Shown here one piece after another: positions 53,127-61,860 of a DNA stretch of 64,000 nucleotides; positions within the stretch are counted from its first letter, which is position 1, and each line of letters begins with the position of its first letter. The position numbers and the translations under genes were made by a program. The DNA lies in the NCBI GenBank assembly GCA_963727015.1, contig CAVSEV010000013.1, forward strand, positions 1 through 64,000, given 5' to 3'. This DNA comes from DATFVJ01 sp963727015 (GTDB taxonomy: Bacteria; Actinomycetota; Actinomycetes; Streptosporangiales; Streptosporangiaceae). Below the pieces are notes generated by a model. That model had not been told where the DNA came from. It searched no databases and worked only from the letters and a program-made list of their open reading frames with translations.

Positions 53127-54298
53127 CCGGCCAGGGCAGCGCGCGGCCGCGGGCCGCCGGCTGGGCCGAGGAACCGCTGCACGACCACCAAGAGCACGCT
53201 GGCCCACCGGTGGCGGGCCAGCCTGCCTCGGACCGTGAGCAGCAGGTTCTTGACCGGATCGATCGCGCTCGCCGCCGTCGCCCGCGGGTCAAGGAAGAGC
53301 GGATCACGATGTCGCACGGGTCGGGCGGCAAGGCGACGAGGACGCTGGTCGAGGCGATCTTCCTCGACAGTTTCCGCAACCCGCTGCTCGAACCGCTCGA
53401 AGATGCGGCGCAGCTCACCATGGACGGGGCCAGGCTGGCCTTCACCACCGACTCCTATGTCGTCTCGCCACTGTTCTTTCCCGGCGGTGACATCGGCGAC
53501 CTCGCGGTCAACGGGACCGTCAACGACCTCGCGGTCGCCGGTGCCACTCCCCTGTACCTGTCGGCCGGTTTCATTCTCGAGGAGGGTTTTCCCGTCGCCG
53601 ACCTCAACCGGATCGTCGCGTCCATGACTGCCGCGGCCGCCCGCGCGGGTGTTCAGGTGGTCACCGGCGACACGAAGGTGGTGCAGAAGGGGAAGGCGGA
53701 CGGCTGCTACCTCAACACCGCAGGGGTCGGCCTGGTCCGCGATGGAGTGCACCTGGGTGTGGCCAATGCCAGGCCGGGCGACGCGGTGATCGTGTCAGGG
53801 CCGATCGGCGACCACGGCGTAACGATCATGCTCGCCCGCGGCGAACTGGACATCGAGGCGGACCTCGCCTCGGACACGGCTCCACTCAACGGGCTCGTCG
53901 CCGACCTGCTCGCCGCCGCGCCGGGTGTGCGTGCGCTGCGCGATGCGACCCGGGGCGGCGTCGCCACCATCCTGAATGAGGTGGCGAGCGCCGCCGGGGT
54001 CAGCGTGGTCGTCAACGAGGACGCCATCCCGGTCCGCACCGAGGTACGGGGCGCATCTGAACTACTGGGCATCGATCCGCTCTACGTCGCGTGCGAAGGG
54101 CGGCTCGTCGCCATCGTGGACGGTGCGCAAGCCGGGCAGGCGCTCGCCGCGATGCGGGCTCATCCGCTCGGCGAGCAGGCCGCGATCATCGGCGCCGTCG
54201 CGGCTGACCCACCGGGTATCGTCCTGCTCAAAACCACCTTCGGCGGCACCAGGATCGTGGACCTGCTGGTCGGTGACCCGCTGCCGCGTATCTGCTGA
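53123..54298 (+). CDS. hypE: HypE, cyanide-ligand synthesis
   Basis: HypE dehydrates the carbamoylated C-terminal cysteine thiocarboxamide to thiocyanate for the Fe cyanide ligands. After a non-family leader of about 55 residues the protein reads ITMSHGSGGKATRTLVEAIF, then TTDSYVVSPLFFPGGDIGDL, VNGTVNDLAVAGATPLYLSA, VTGDTKVVQKGKADGCYLNT and RDATRGGVATILNEVASAAG. It ends PRIC, with the required C-terminal cysteine. The GTG start overlapping hypD would give the leader; a start nearer 53,290 would give the usual length, so the leader may not be real. Confidence 0.92.
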   Translation: MTGQGSARPRAAGWAEEPLHDHQEHAGPPVAGQPASDREQQVLDRIDRARRRRPRVKEERITMSHGSGGKATRTLVEAIFLDSFRNPLLEPLEDAAQLTMDGARLAFTTDSYVVSPLFFPGGDIGDLAVNGTVNDLAVAGATPLYLSAGFILEEGFPVADLNRIVASMTAAAARAGVQVVTGDTKVVQKGKADGCYLNTAGVGLVRDGVHLGVANARPGDAVIVSGPIGDHGVTIMLARGELDIEADLASDTAPLNGLVADLLAAAPGVRALRDATRGGVATILNEVASAAGVSVVVNEDAIPVRTEVRGASELLGIDPLYVACEGRLVAIVDGAQAGQALAAMRAHPLGEQAAIIGAVAADPPGIVLLKTTFGGTRIVDLLVGDPLPRIC

Positions 54299-54387
54299 GG
54301 CCGCTGGCGCTGGGTAAAGGGGCCCGAGGCCGGAGGCGGACGCCGGACGGAGGCGGAGGCCGGACGGAGACGGAGGCCGGGGCTGGA

Positions 54388-54717
54388 GTGCATGAACTTT
54401 CGATCACCCAGAGTGTGGTGGAGGCGGTACTTGACCGGATTCCCGACGCCATGGTCACCTGCGTCAGGCTGGACATCGGCGCGCTTTCCGGCGTCGTCCC
54501 CGACGCGGTGCGGTTCTGCTTCGATCTGGTGGCAGAGGGGACGAATCTGCAAGGCGCCCGGCTGGAGATCACTCAGCACGCCGGCCGATGCAGGTGCCGC
54601 GACTGCGGCAAGGAGTTCGAGCCCGAGGACCTGATCGTGCTGTGCCCGTGCGGCAGCGCCGATGCCGCGGTGATCGCGGGCGAGCAACTGCAGATCGCGT
54701 CGGTGGAGGTGGCCTGA
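54388..54717 (+). CDS. hypA: HypA, nickel insertion protein
   Basis: A 109-residue HypA. The nickel-binding N-terminus is VHELSITQSVVEAV (His2 and Glu3), and the zinc site uses CRCRDCGKEF and LCPCGSAD. It starts at GTG 54,388; the first residue is methionine when translated, as His2 requires. Between hypE and hypA there are about 90 bases of GGAGGC/CCGGACGG imperfect repeats. Together with HypB it loads nickel into the HhyL precursor. Confidence 0.9.
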   Translation: MHELSITQSVVEAVLDRIPDAMVTCVRLDIGALSGVVPDAVRFCFDLVAEGTNLQGARLEITQHAGRCRCRDCGKEFEPEDLIVLCPCGSADAAVIAGEQLQIASVEVA

Positions 54718-54746
54718 CCAATGTGCGGCACGGAGGTGGCTTGACC

Positions 54747-55682
54747 ATGTGCGGTACGTGCGGCTGCGCCGAGGGCGCGAGGATACGCCCGCTCGGTGGC
54801 GACAGCGGACCCGGTGACGAGCTGGACCGTAGCGACCGGATGGGCCATAGCGACGAGGCTGGCCATAGTGACGGGGCGTGGCATAGTGACGGGGCGTGGC
54901 ACAGTGACGGGGCAGGCCACAGCCACCGGATGGCCTCGCCGGCCCGCGCCCACGGCTCACACCCCGGGACCGTGCCGGACCACACCCACGGCGACTCCGC
55001 GCGGGACAGCCCAGTGCGGGACGGTCCAGGCCGTACGGTTCTGCTGCAGCAGAAGGTGCTCGAGAAGAACGACAAGCTCGCCGCGCGCAACCGCCAGTGG
55101 CTGGAGAACCGCCGCATCCTGGCCGTCAACCTGATGAGCTCGCCCGGCGCGGGCAAGACGACCCTGCTCGAGCGCACCGCCAGGGAACTCGGCGCCGAAC
55201 TCGTGATCTCGGTGATCGAAGGCGACCAGGAGACGTCGCTGGACGCCGGGCGCATCGAGGCGGCGGGCTGCAAGGTCGTGCAGATCAACACCGGCGCCGG
55301 TTGCCACCTCGACGCCGCAATGATGGCGGCGGGGCTACGGGCGCTTGACCCGCCGGCCGGCTGCGTGGTCGTCATCGAGAACGTCGGCAACCTTGTCTGC
55401 CCGGCTCTTTTCGACCTTGGCGAACAGGCCAAGGTGGTCATCACATCGGTGACCGAGGGAGCAGACAAGCCGATCAAGTACCCGCAGATGTTCGGGGTGG
55501 CGGACCTGGTCGTGCTGAACAAGATCGACTTGCTGCCCTATGTCGAGTTCGACACCGCTCGCCACGGCGCGGACCTCGCGAAGGTCAGCCCCCGCGCGGA
55601 CGTGCTGCGGCTGTCGGCCACGACCGGCGAGGGCGTGCCGGCGTGGTACGAGTGGCTCCGCACTCGCCTCGCATTTTCATGA
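54747..55682 (+). CDS. hypB: HypB, nickel-binding GTPase
   Basis: A 311-residue HypB. It starts MCGTCGCAEG, the high-affinity nickel motif. A His/Ser/Asp/Gly-rich stretch follows with repeated HSDGAW/HSDEAG units (about residues 33-60), probably a nickel store. The GTPase has SSPGAGKTTLLERTARELGA (P-loop), IEGDQETSLDAGRI, VIENVGNLVCPALFDLGEQA, and VLNKIDLLPYV (NKxD). Just upstream an ATGTGCGGCACG copy opens a seven-codon frame ending TGA, apparently a duplicated start. Confidence 0.92.
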   Translation: MCGTCGCAEGARIRPLGGDSGPGDELDRSDRMGHSDEAGHSDGAWHSDGAWHSDGAGHSHRMASPARAHGSHPGTVPDHTHGDSARDSPVRDGPGRTVLLQQKVLEKNDKLAARNRQWLENRRILAVNLMSSPGAGKTTLLERTARELGAELVISVIEGDQETSLDAGRIEAAGCKVVQINTGAGCHLDAAMMAAGLRALDPPAGCVVVIENVGNLVCPALFDLGEQAKVVITSVTEGADKPIKYPQMFGVADLVVLNKIDLLPYVEFDTARHGADLAKVSPRADVLRLSATTGEGVPAWYEWLRTRLAFS

Positions 55683-55729
55683 TCCCGGTAGATTGCTGCT
55701 TGAAGCATGTGCCATCGGAGGCGCAGCCT

Positions 55730-55972
55730 ATGCCTATGACCTCGGGCACGGTCACCATGAAGGCACGTGTTGACGCTGATTTTGCGGCAGAGCTTCTGGG
55801 GAATGACGCGCCAGTCCTCGGTCTTGGCGGCATGTCGGAAGTGGTGCGTGAGGGACTGCGACTGGTGCACAAGCGTGCTCGGGCGCTAGCCCTGGCGGCG
55901 GAGTATGACGACTTTTATGGCGGGCAGTCCGCGCCGCTGCCGGAAGGTGTCGTGCCGGCAGAAGCCGACTAA
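55730..55972 (+). CDS. Small ribbon-helix-helix/antitoxin-like protein
   Basis: An 80-residue protein reading MPMTSGTVTMKARVDADFAA and later GGMSEVVREGLRLVHKRARA, a pattern like the recognition helix of ParD/CopG-type ribbon-helix-helix antitoxins. The C-terminal tail (YDDFYGGQSAPLPEGVVPAE) is acidic, as is common for toxin-binding tails. No toxin gene is next to it; the following gene encodes a secreted phosphatase-like lipoprotein. GGAGG lies eight bases before the ATG at 55,730. It may be an orphan antitoxin or a small regulator of the hyp operon end. Confidence 0.55.
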   Translation: MPMTSGTVTMKARVDADFAAELLGNDAPVLGLGGMSEVVREGLRLVHKRARALALAAEYDDFYGGQSAPLPEGVVPAEAD

Positions 55973-56003
55973 CCAGTGGACCCGATGAGGGGTGAGGTGT
56001 GGA

Positions 56004-57056
56004 ATGCTCGCCGCTGACCCGCGGGCGGCAAGCGTCAGCGATAAGCCTCCGTTCCGGACCGCTCATGGGTGGCGTACCTTGAGAGCGCTCGCCCGTGCGG
56101 CCGCAGTCTGCGCGGGCGTCATCTGCTTTGGCGCGCTGGCCGCCGCGTGCGGCAGCCAGGGCGGCGGGGCCGCTTCCGCGACGGCGTCAGCTACCGCGTC
56201 CGCACCGGCGGCGGCCACTCCTGGGGTGGCTACTGCGCCCGCTGCTGGCCAAGGGCGGGCGTCCCATGCGGCGCCGCTGCCGGCGCCGGGGATCGTGCCC
56301 GCACCCGCGCACATCGTGCTCGTCGTGCTTGAGAACCATTCGTACGGCGACATCCTCGGCAACCCTGCCGCGCCTTTCATCAACGGCCTCGCCCGCGAGG
56401 GCGCACTCTTCACCCGGTCGTTCGCGGTGACGCACCCGAGTGAGCCCAACTACCTGGCGCTGTTTTCAGGCTCGACACATGGCATCACCGACGACAGTTG
56501 CCCGCACACGTTCCGGTCGCCGAACCTCGCCGCGGATCTGGCCGCCGTCCGCAGGTCCTTCACCGGCTATGCGGAGAGCCTTCCCGCGCGCGGTTCGGCT
56601 GTCTGCGCGAGCGGCGAGTACGCGCGCAAGCACGTGCCGTGGGCGGACTTCGCGAACGTACCTGCTGCCTCGAGCCAGCCGCTGACGAATTTCCCCGGCT
56701 CTAACTTTGCCGCGCTGCCCACTGTCGCGTGGGTGATCCCGAACCTGTGCCACGACATGCACGACTGCTCCGTGCCGGCCGGGGACTCCTGGCTGCGGCA
56801 GCACCTCGGCGGTTATGCCCGCTGGGCGCAAGCCCATCACAGCCTGCTCATCGTGACGTGGGACGAGGACGATGGCAGCGCGGCAAACCATATCCCGACC
56901 ATCTTCGCCGGGCAGCCGGTCAGGGCGGGCAGGTACGGTCAGCCAATCACTCATTACAACGTGCTCGCGACGATCGAGGCCGCCTATCAACTGCGCCGCG
57001 ACGGCTCCGCCGCCGCGGCCGCGCCGATCACAGGCGTATGGTCGGGCGGTCGCTGA
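56004..57056 (+). CDS. Secreted phosphoesterase-family lipoprotein (acid phosphatase-like)
   Basis: A 350-residue exported protein. The basic N-terminus is followed by ARAAAVCAGVICFGALAAAC, a signal ending in a lipobox. A Ser/Ala/Thr-rich spacer leads to the phosphoesterase domain: HIVLVVLENHSYGDILGNPA, VTHPSEPNYLALFSGSTHGI, PTVAWVIPNLCHDMHDC, SLLIVTWDEDDGSAANHIPT and HYNVLATIEAAYQL. The metal-ligand segments (ENHSY; TWDEDDG) are intact. This family includes acid phosphatases and phospholipase-C-like enzymes. The related, frameshifted protein at 5,740 belongs to the left segment. Start ATG 56,004 fits the GAGGTGTGG upstream. Confidence 0.83.
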   Translation: MLAADPRAASVSDKPPFRTAHGWRTLRALARAAAVCAGVICFGALAAACGSQGGGAASATASATASAPAAATPGVATAPAAGQGRASHAAPLPAPGIVPAPAHIVLVVLENHSYGDILGNPAAPFINGLAREGALFTRSFAVTHPSEPNYLALFSGSTHGITDDSCPHTFRSPNLAADLAAVRRSFTGYAESLPARGSAVCASGEYARKHVPWADFANVPAASSQPLTNFPGSNFAALPTVAWVIPNLCHDMHDCSVPAGDSWLRQHLGGYARWAQAHHSLLIVTWDEDDGSAANHIPTIFAGQPVRAGRYGQPITHYNVLATIEAAYQLRRDGSAAAAAPITGVWSGGR

Positions 57057-57326
57057 CACCCAGAGCCCCAGAGCCCGGGTCCCGGTGCCGCCCCAATCAG
57101 GAACACAGAAACAGGGCACCCAGCGGGCGGCTTCGCGGGAGCGCTTCCAAGAGGCGGGCAACTGCCCGGTATCCGGCCCAATTAGCTAGCAAAACCCGCA
57201 GCTTCCAATGATTGCCGTATTACGGACTATCCGTTACAGTCCGATTTATCAGTAGGTGGGGTGCCCAGAGGGGGGAACCCGGTTTCCTGCTCACGGGGCA
57301 TTTCTTGGACCCAGGGGAGACCGAAC

Positions 57327-58409
57327 ATGCGCAAATTCGTCACAGCAGCATGCGCGACCGGGCTGGGGGCCGCGCTCAGCGTGGCCTACGCGGCCTCAGC
57401 GTCGGCATCAACAACGATCGTGGTAAGACCGGGACAATCCATCCAGGCCGCGGTCAACAGGGCCAGGCCCGGTGAGACGATTTTCATCAAGCCGGGTGTG
57501 TACCGCCAGTACGTCCAGATCCGCAAGGACGGCATCACCCTGCGCGGTTCCGGCGACTTCGCCGGCGGGACGGTTCTTGAGCCCCCGGCGTCCGTCCCGA
57601 AGACGCTGTGCAACGAGCAGTTCGGCCCGACGGGTGTGTGCATCCTCGCGAAGAAGGTGAACGCCAAGACCGGCGCTGTCATCACGCCCGTCCGCAACGA
57701 CACCATCACGGCCCTGCTCGTCAAGAATTTCACCGGCAACGGCGTGTTCGGTTACGGAACCGACGGCCTTCATGTCACCAGGGTCGTGGCCACCAATGAT
57801 GGTGACTACGGCATCTCGCGGTTCGTCTCCACCAGGACCCTGTTCGCCAATGACACCGCGATCGGAAACCATGAGGCCGGCTTCTATGTCGGGGATTCGC
57901 CGCATGCCGACACGGTGGTGCGCGACGACCGGTCCTTCGGCAACCAGTTCGGGATCTTTGTCCGGCACGCCCGGTATGTCACGGTCACACGCAACTATCT
58001 CAGCGGGAACTGCCAGGGCATCCTGGTACTCGACGACGGGCAGCCGGGAGGCGCGGGTAATGCCACCATCCGGGACAACAGCGCCGTCAAGAACAACAAG
58101 CTCTGTCCTAAGAACGCGGACACGCCGGCTATCCAGGGCGGCGGCATCGCACTGGTGGGCGCGACCCACACGCTGGTGACGCGCAACAGCGTGGCAGGCA
58201 ACGCAGGCAAGCAGATCAATTCCGGCGGCATTGTCGTGCTGAGCGCCCATGCGATGAACGGGGGGAGCAACCCCAATTTCGACACGATCGCCAAGAACAC
58301 CGCTTTCCGTAACCATCCCGCAGATCTCCGCTGGGACGGCACCGGAACCCACGTGAAGTTCACGGCCAACTACTGCAGGACTTCAATCCCGTCGGGTCTT
58401 TGTCGCTGA
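57327..58409 (+). CDS. Secreted right-handed parallel beta-helix protein
   Basis: A 360-residue secreted protein. MRKFVTAACATGLGAALSVA with YAASASAS is a clear signal peptide. The mature part begins VVRPGQSIQAAVNRARPGET, a pectate-lyase/periplasmic copper-binding NosD-like entry, and continues as coils (GVYRQYVQIRKDGITLRGSG; GDYGISRFVSTRTLFANDTA; YVTVTRNYLSGNCQGILVLD). Two or three cysteines may be paired. No lyase active-site residues stand out, so it is called by fold only. An AT-rich patch near 57,210-57,250 before the gene is a plausible promoter. A strong hairpin follows. Confidence 0.8.
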   Translation: MRKFVTAACATGLGAALSVAYAASASASTTIVVRPGQSIQAAVNRARPGETIFIKPGVYRQYVQIRKDGITLRGSGDFAGGTVLEPPASVPKTLCNEQFGPTGVCILAKKVNAKTGAVITPVRNDTITALLVKNFTGNGVFGYGTDGLHVTRVVATNDGDYGISRFVSTRTLFANDTAIGNHEAGFYVGDSPHADTVVRDDRSFGNQFGIFVRHARYVTVTRNYLSGNCQGILVLDDGQPGGAGNATIRDNSAVKNNKLCPKNADTPAIQGGGIALVGATHTLVTRNSVAGNAGKQINSGGIVVLSAHAMNGGSNPNFDTIAKNTAFRNHPADLRWDGTGTHVKFTANYCRTSIPSGLCR

Positions 58410-58434
58410 CCTGTCACTGACGCGACTCGCCACG

Positions 58435-58471
58435 TCAGCGCCGGTTGCCTTTTGACGGCACCCGGCGCTGA
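58435..58471. terminator. Hairpin between convergent genes
   Basis: TCAGCGCCGGTTGCC (58,435-58,449) pairs with GGCACCCGGCGCTGA (58,457-58,471) across a TTTTGAC loop, a 15-bp stem with one mismatch. It lies 26 bases after the beta-helix gene and downstream of hypF on the other strand, so it can serve both. Confidence 0.65.
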
Positions 58472-58540
58472 TGTGGCGTCCATGATCCGCGATCGTGTTA
58501 ATTTTCCTGCGGATACCGCGGGAAACTTAACACGAAAATG

Positions 58541-58576
58541 GATCATGGAGCACGGTTAGATCATGGAGCACGGTTA
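58541..58576. repeat. 18-bp direct repeat, two copies
   Basis: GATCATGGAGCACGGTTA occurs at 58,541-58,558 and again at 58,559-58,576, directly adjacent, in the gap between the beta-helix gene and hypF. No function can be assigned. Confidence 0.7.
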
Positions 58577-58659
58577 GCTGTGACGAACCGCTGCGTCGCC
58601 GGCCCACGTTGGTGCCGCCTCGGTCGCCGGTCGCGCCATGCGGCAGCCGTAGTAATGGA

Positions 58660-60972
58660 TCAATACTGTGCCCGGTCGCGTGCCGCAGCCACCGCGGCCT
58701 GGCCAAGGCTGATCCCGCCGTCGTTCGGCGGGACCTGGGAGTGCACAAGCACGCGAAATCCCGCACGCTCGAGCCCTGCCACCGTCCGGTCGAGCAGCAG
58801 CAGATTCTGGAACACCCCGCCGGACAGAGCCACCACGCCGAGACCGCAGCGCTCGCGCAGCAGCAGGCACGCGGCCACGATGGTCTCGGCGACGCCGTTG
58901 TGGAAGCGCGCGGCGATGACGCCGGCGCCGACTCCGGCCAGCAGGTCGCCGGTTACCGCACGTACCAGGTCGGCACCCGCGATCCGCAGCGGATCGCCTT
59001 CCTCGATCGCGGCCGCGTATCCCGCGTGCTCCGACGGCGCGGCTCGCTGCTCGAGTTCGACCGCCGCCTGGCCCTCGTAGTTGATCACATCCCGCACCCC
59101 GAGAATCGCGGCCACCGCGTCGAACAGGCGGCCAGCGCTCGACGTGACGGGCGCGTTGATGCCGCGCCGGGCCATCGTGAGCACATCACGCCAGCGCGGC
59201 GCGTTGCGGCGCTCGATGTCCAGCCCGCCCGGCAGCCCGCCCGGATAGGCGGCGTCCAGGTACGCGGCCGCCATCCGCCATGGTTGCCTGATCGCGGCGG
59301 CGCCGCCCGGCATCGGCACCGTGGCCAGATGTCCGGCCCGCTCGAATCCCGTCAGGTCGGCGAGCAGGAACTCACCGCCCCAGATCGTCGCGTCGGTGCC
59401 ATAACCAAGGCCGTCGAAGGCAACCCCGATGACGGGGCCCTCCTCGCCGTTATCCGCCAGGCAGGAGGCGATGTGCGCGTGGTGGTGCTGCACGCCGGTA
59501 AGCTCCACGCCCTCGCGCTGCAGCGCGTACTTCGTCGAAAGGTATTCGGGGTGCAGGTCATGGGCGACGACCTGCGGGGTCACGTCGAACAGCCGCTGGA
59601 AATGCGAGATGCCCTCGGTGAAGGACCTGAACGTCTCGAAGTTCTCCAGGTCACCGATGTGGTGCGAGATGAAAGCATGGTCGTCCTTACCCAGGCAGAA
59701 CGTGCTCTTCAGCTCCGCACCGCAGGCCAGGACCGGCCGCGCGAACCCGCGGCGCATCGTGATCGGCTCGGGCGTGTAGCCGCGGGAACGGCGCAGCAGC
59801 ATCGGCCGCCCGCGCACCGGGCGCACGACCGAGTCGTCGGTGCGGATGTGGATCGGCCGGTCATGCGCGAGAAACTCATCGGCGATCCCCGCCAGCCTGG
59901 CCAGGGCGTCCTCGTCCTGGTAGGCGATCGGCTCGTCCGAGACGTTACCGCTGGTCAGCACGATCGGCCGGCCGAGCTCACGCAACAGCAGGTGGTGCAG
60001 CGGCGTATAGGGCAGCATCACGCCGAGATGGTGGCTGCCGGGCGCGACCGCCTCCGCGACCCGCGCCCGCGCGCTCCTCGGCAGCAGCACGATCGGCCTG
60101 CGGCCGCTGGTCAGCAGCGCCCGCGCGGCGGCGTCCACCGCGGCGGGCGCGCACAGCCCGCGGACGCCGTCGACGTCGGCGACCATCAGGGCGAACGGCT
60201 TGTCCTCACGATGCTTTCTCGCGCGCAGCTTGGCCGCCGCATCCTGGCTGCCCGCGTCGGCCGCCAGGTGATAACCGCCCAGGCCCTTTACGGCCAGGAC
60301 GTGACCCTCGGCAAGCAACCTGGCGCCCTGCTTGAGCGGTTCACCCGTCAGCTCGTCGCCAGCCGCGTCGAGCAGGCGCAGCCTTGGGCCGCAGACCGGG
60401 CAGCACACCGGTTGCGCGTGAAACCGGCGGTCCGCCGGATCGTGGTACTCGGCGGCGCAATCGGCGCACATGGCAAAGCCCGCCATCGTGGTGAGCGGGC
60501 GGTCGTAGGGGACGTCACGCACGATGGTGAACCTTGGCCCGCAGTTCGTGCAGTTGATGAACGGGTAGCCGAACCTGCGGTCGGCGGGATCGGCAAGTTC
60601 CCGCAGGCAATCCCCGCAGGTCGCGCTGTCGGCGGAGACCAGGGCCCTGCGCTGGCCGCTGGGGTCACTTGGCACGATGGCAAAGCCGGTGGCGCCGTTC
60701 GGTGTGAGGGGCGTGGTGGTCACCCGCTCGATGCGGGCAAGGGGAGGCGCGTCGCGGGCGAGCGACGCGAGGAAGTCGCCCACACGCGCCCGCGGGCCCT
60801 CGATCTCGACGAAGACGCCGCCGGCGTCGTTGCCGACGTGACCTGTCAGGCCCAGCCTCGTGGCCAGCGCGTACACGAACGGGCGGAAGCCCACTCCCTG
60901 CACGACGCCTGCCACGCGGACAAGCGTCCTGACGTTCGGATCCACGTGCTTAGTGTCGCGCCTATCCACCAT
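58660..60972 (-). CDS. hypF: HypF carbamoyltransferase
   Basis: A 770-residue HypF that makes carbamoyl-adenylate from carbamoyl phosphate and transfers it to HypE. The acylphosphatase-like domain is VAGVVQGVGFRPFVYALATR. Zinc fingers follow (CGDCLREL; CTNCGPRF; CADCAAEY; CCPVCGPRL). The YrdC-like domain contains LAVKGLGGYHLAADA and KHREDKPFALMV, then VLTSGNVSDEPI. The Kae1-like domain has VQHHHAHIASCLADN, IGVAFDGLGYGTDATIWGGE and VVALSGGVFQNLLLL. It lies about 3 kb from the other hyp genes, on the opposite strand. A 28-codon stray piece of a homologue is at 16,656-16,740. Confidence 0.93.
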   Translation of the reverse strand: MVDRRDTKHVDPNVRTLVRVAGVVQGVGFRPFVYALATRLGLTGHVGNDAGGVFVEIEGPRARVGDFLASLARDAPPLARIERVTTTPLTPNGATGFAIVPSDPSGQRRALVSADSATCGDCLRELADPADRRFGYPFINCTNCGPRFTIVRDVPYDRPLTTMAGFAMCADCAAEYHDPADRRFHAQPVCCPVCGPRLRLLDAAGDELTGEPLKQGARLLAEGHVLAVKGLGGYHLAADAGSQDAAAKLRARKHREDKPFALMVADVDGVRGLCAPAAVDAAARALLTSGRRPIVLLPRSARARVAEAVAPGSHHLGVMLPYTPLHHLLLRELGRPIVLTSGNVSDEPIAYQDEDALARLAGIADEFLAHDRPIHIRTDDSVVRPVRGRPMLLRRSRGYTPEPITMRRGFARPVLACGAELKSTFCLGKDDHAFISHHIGDLENFETFRSFTEGISHFQRLFDVTPQVVAHDLHPEYLSTKYALQREGVELTGVQHHHAHIASCLADNGEEGPVIGVAFDGLGYGTDATIWGGEFLLADLTGFERAGHLATVPMPGGAAAIRQPWRMAAAYLDAAYPGGLPGGLDIERRNAPRWRDVLTMARRGINAPVTSSAGRLFDAVAAILGVRDVINYEGQAAVELEQRAAPSEHAGYAAAIEEGDPLRIAGADLVRAVTGDLLAGVGAGVIAARFHNGVAETIVAACLLLRERCGLGVVALSGGVFQNLLLLDRTVAGLERAGFRVLVHSQVPPNDGGISLGQAAVAAARDRAQY

Positions 60973-61050
60973 GGGTAGCTAGCACGATGTGGCCGCGTGC
61001 CAGCGTCCGGCCGGCCCGGCGGTTGCATGCGGGCGCCACACGGCCGCGTT

Positions 61051-61120
61051 GCTCAGTGTCAGGCGTGGTTGCGGCACGTGGGGAAGCTCAGTGTCAGGCG
61101 TGGTTGCGATACGTGGCGAA
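61051..61120. repeat. 35-bp direct repeat, two copies
   Basis: GCTCAGTGTCAGGCGTGGTT followed by GCG and ACGTGG occurs at 61,051 and again at 61,086, giving a 35-bp tandem duplication with three changes. It lies in the leader region upstream of the coiled-coil gene, before the palindrome at 61,145. Confidence 0.7.
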
Positions 61121-61144
61121 GGTCACACCCGAGTGCTTGCTGCC

Positions 61145-61164
61145 GTGCTTGCAATTGCAAGCAC
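61145..61164. promoter_or_regulatory. Perfect 20-bp palindrome, likely operator
   Basis: A perfectly symmetrical 20-bp sequence centred on GCAATTGC (half-site GTGCTTGCAA) lies about 210 bases upstream of the HBHA-like gene. A further direct half-site, GTGCTTGC, lies just upstream at 61,134. Perfect symmetry in a high-GC intergenic region suggests a dimeric repressor or activator site. The regulator is unknown. Confidence 0.5.
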
Positions 61165-61373
61165 TGGCACCTAGCCTAGGGGTAGAGGCAGAAGAGAACG
61201 AGGCGGGAGATCCCTCTCCTGGCCCGGGCACGTCGCGAGATGTGCACTTTCTCCCCCGAGATGGCCGGGTCGCCTCACTGAGAACAACTGAAGTTTCGCC
61301 GACCGGGGCGGGCCGTGGCAAGGCTGAACATCGCCGCCGCGTCCTGCCTGACGGCGCAATGAAAGGAGGCGTC

Positions 61374-61802
61374 ATGCCTACCGTAGACGTGCGTAAGTAC
61401 AGCGAGAGCATGCGCGACCAGAGCAAGACTTCGCTTGAAGAGATGCGCAAGATCGTGCGCGCATGGGTCGGCGCGACCAATCTCGCCTACGAGAAGATGG
61501 TCGCCGAGCTGAAGGACCTGGAGGCCCGGAACCGGGTGCAGGTCGAGAAGCTGCAGAAGCAGGCCAAGAAGCTGAACAGGGAAGAGGTCCGCAAGCAGGT
61601 CATGGATGCCTATGAGGACCTCGCCAAGCGCGGCGAGGAAGTCATCCACGACCTTCGGACTCGGCCCCAGACCCGCCTGGTCTTCTCGAGGACCGAGAAG
61701 GCGCTGAAGAATGCCGAGCACAAGGTCGAAGAGGCCGACCACAAGGTCACCGGCAGGGGCGTCAAGGGGCGTCCGCAGGCGCACAAGGCGTCAACGAAGT
61801 AA
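61374..61802 (+). CDS. HBHA-like coiled-coil protein
   Basis: A 142-residue, almost fully helical charged protein: MPTVDVRKYSESMRDQSKTS, LEEMRKIVRAWVGATNLAYE, KMVAELKDLEARNRVQVEKL and QKQAKKLNREEVRKQV. The Lys/Ala-rich C-terminus (KVTGRGVKGRPQAHKASTK) resembles the heparin-binding tail of mycobacterial HBHA, although the match is general. Possible roles are adhesion, lipid-droplet or envelope association. AAAGGAGG lies a few bases before the ATG at 61,374. A perfect palindrome and a tandem repeat in the 400-bp leader suggest regulation, and a terminator follows. Confidence 0.7.
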   Translation: MPTVDVRKYSESMRDQSKTSLEEMRKIVRAWVGATNLAYEKMVAELKDLEARNRVQVEKLQKQAKKLNREEVRKQVMDAYEDLAKRGEEVIHDLRTRPQTRLVFSRTEKALKNAEHKVEEADHKVTGRGVKGRPQAHKASTK

Positions 61803-61827
61803 CCACGACCCGCAAGTTAGATGGCTG

Positions 61828-61860
61828 AGGCCCCCCGGGAGACCCATCCGGGGGGCCTCG
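61828..61860 (+). terminator. Strong GC-rich hairpin terminator
   Basis: GAGGCCCCCCGG (61,828-61,839) pairs perfectly with CCGGGGGGCCTC (61,849-61,860) across a nine-base loop, 26 bases after the HBHA-like stop codon. There is no T-run, typical of actinomycete terminators. Confidence 0.8.

Noticed and set aside
58609..60978. 789-codon plus-strand frame opposite hypF
   Set aside because: It is an antisense shadow of hypF, rich in Arg/Gly/His, with no protein motif.
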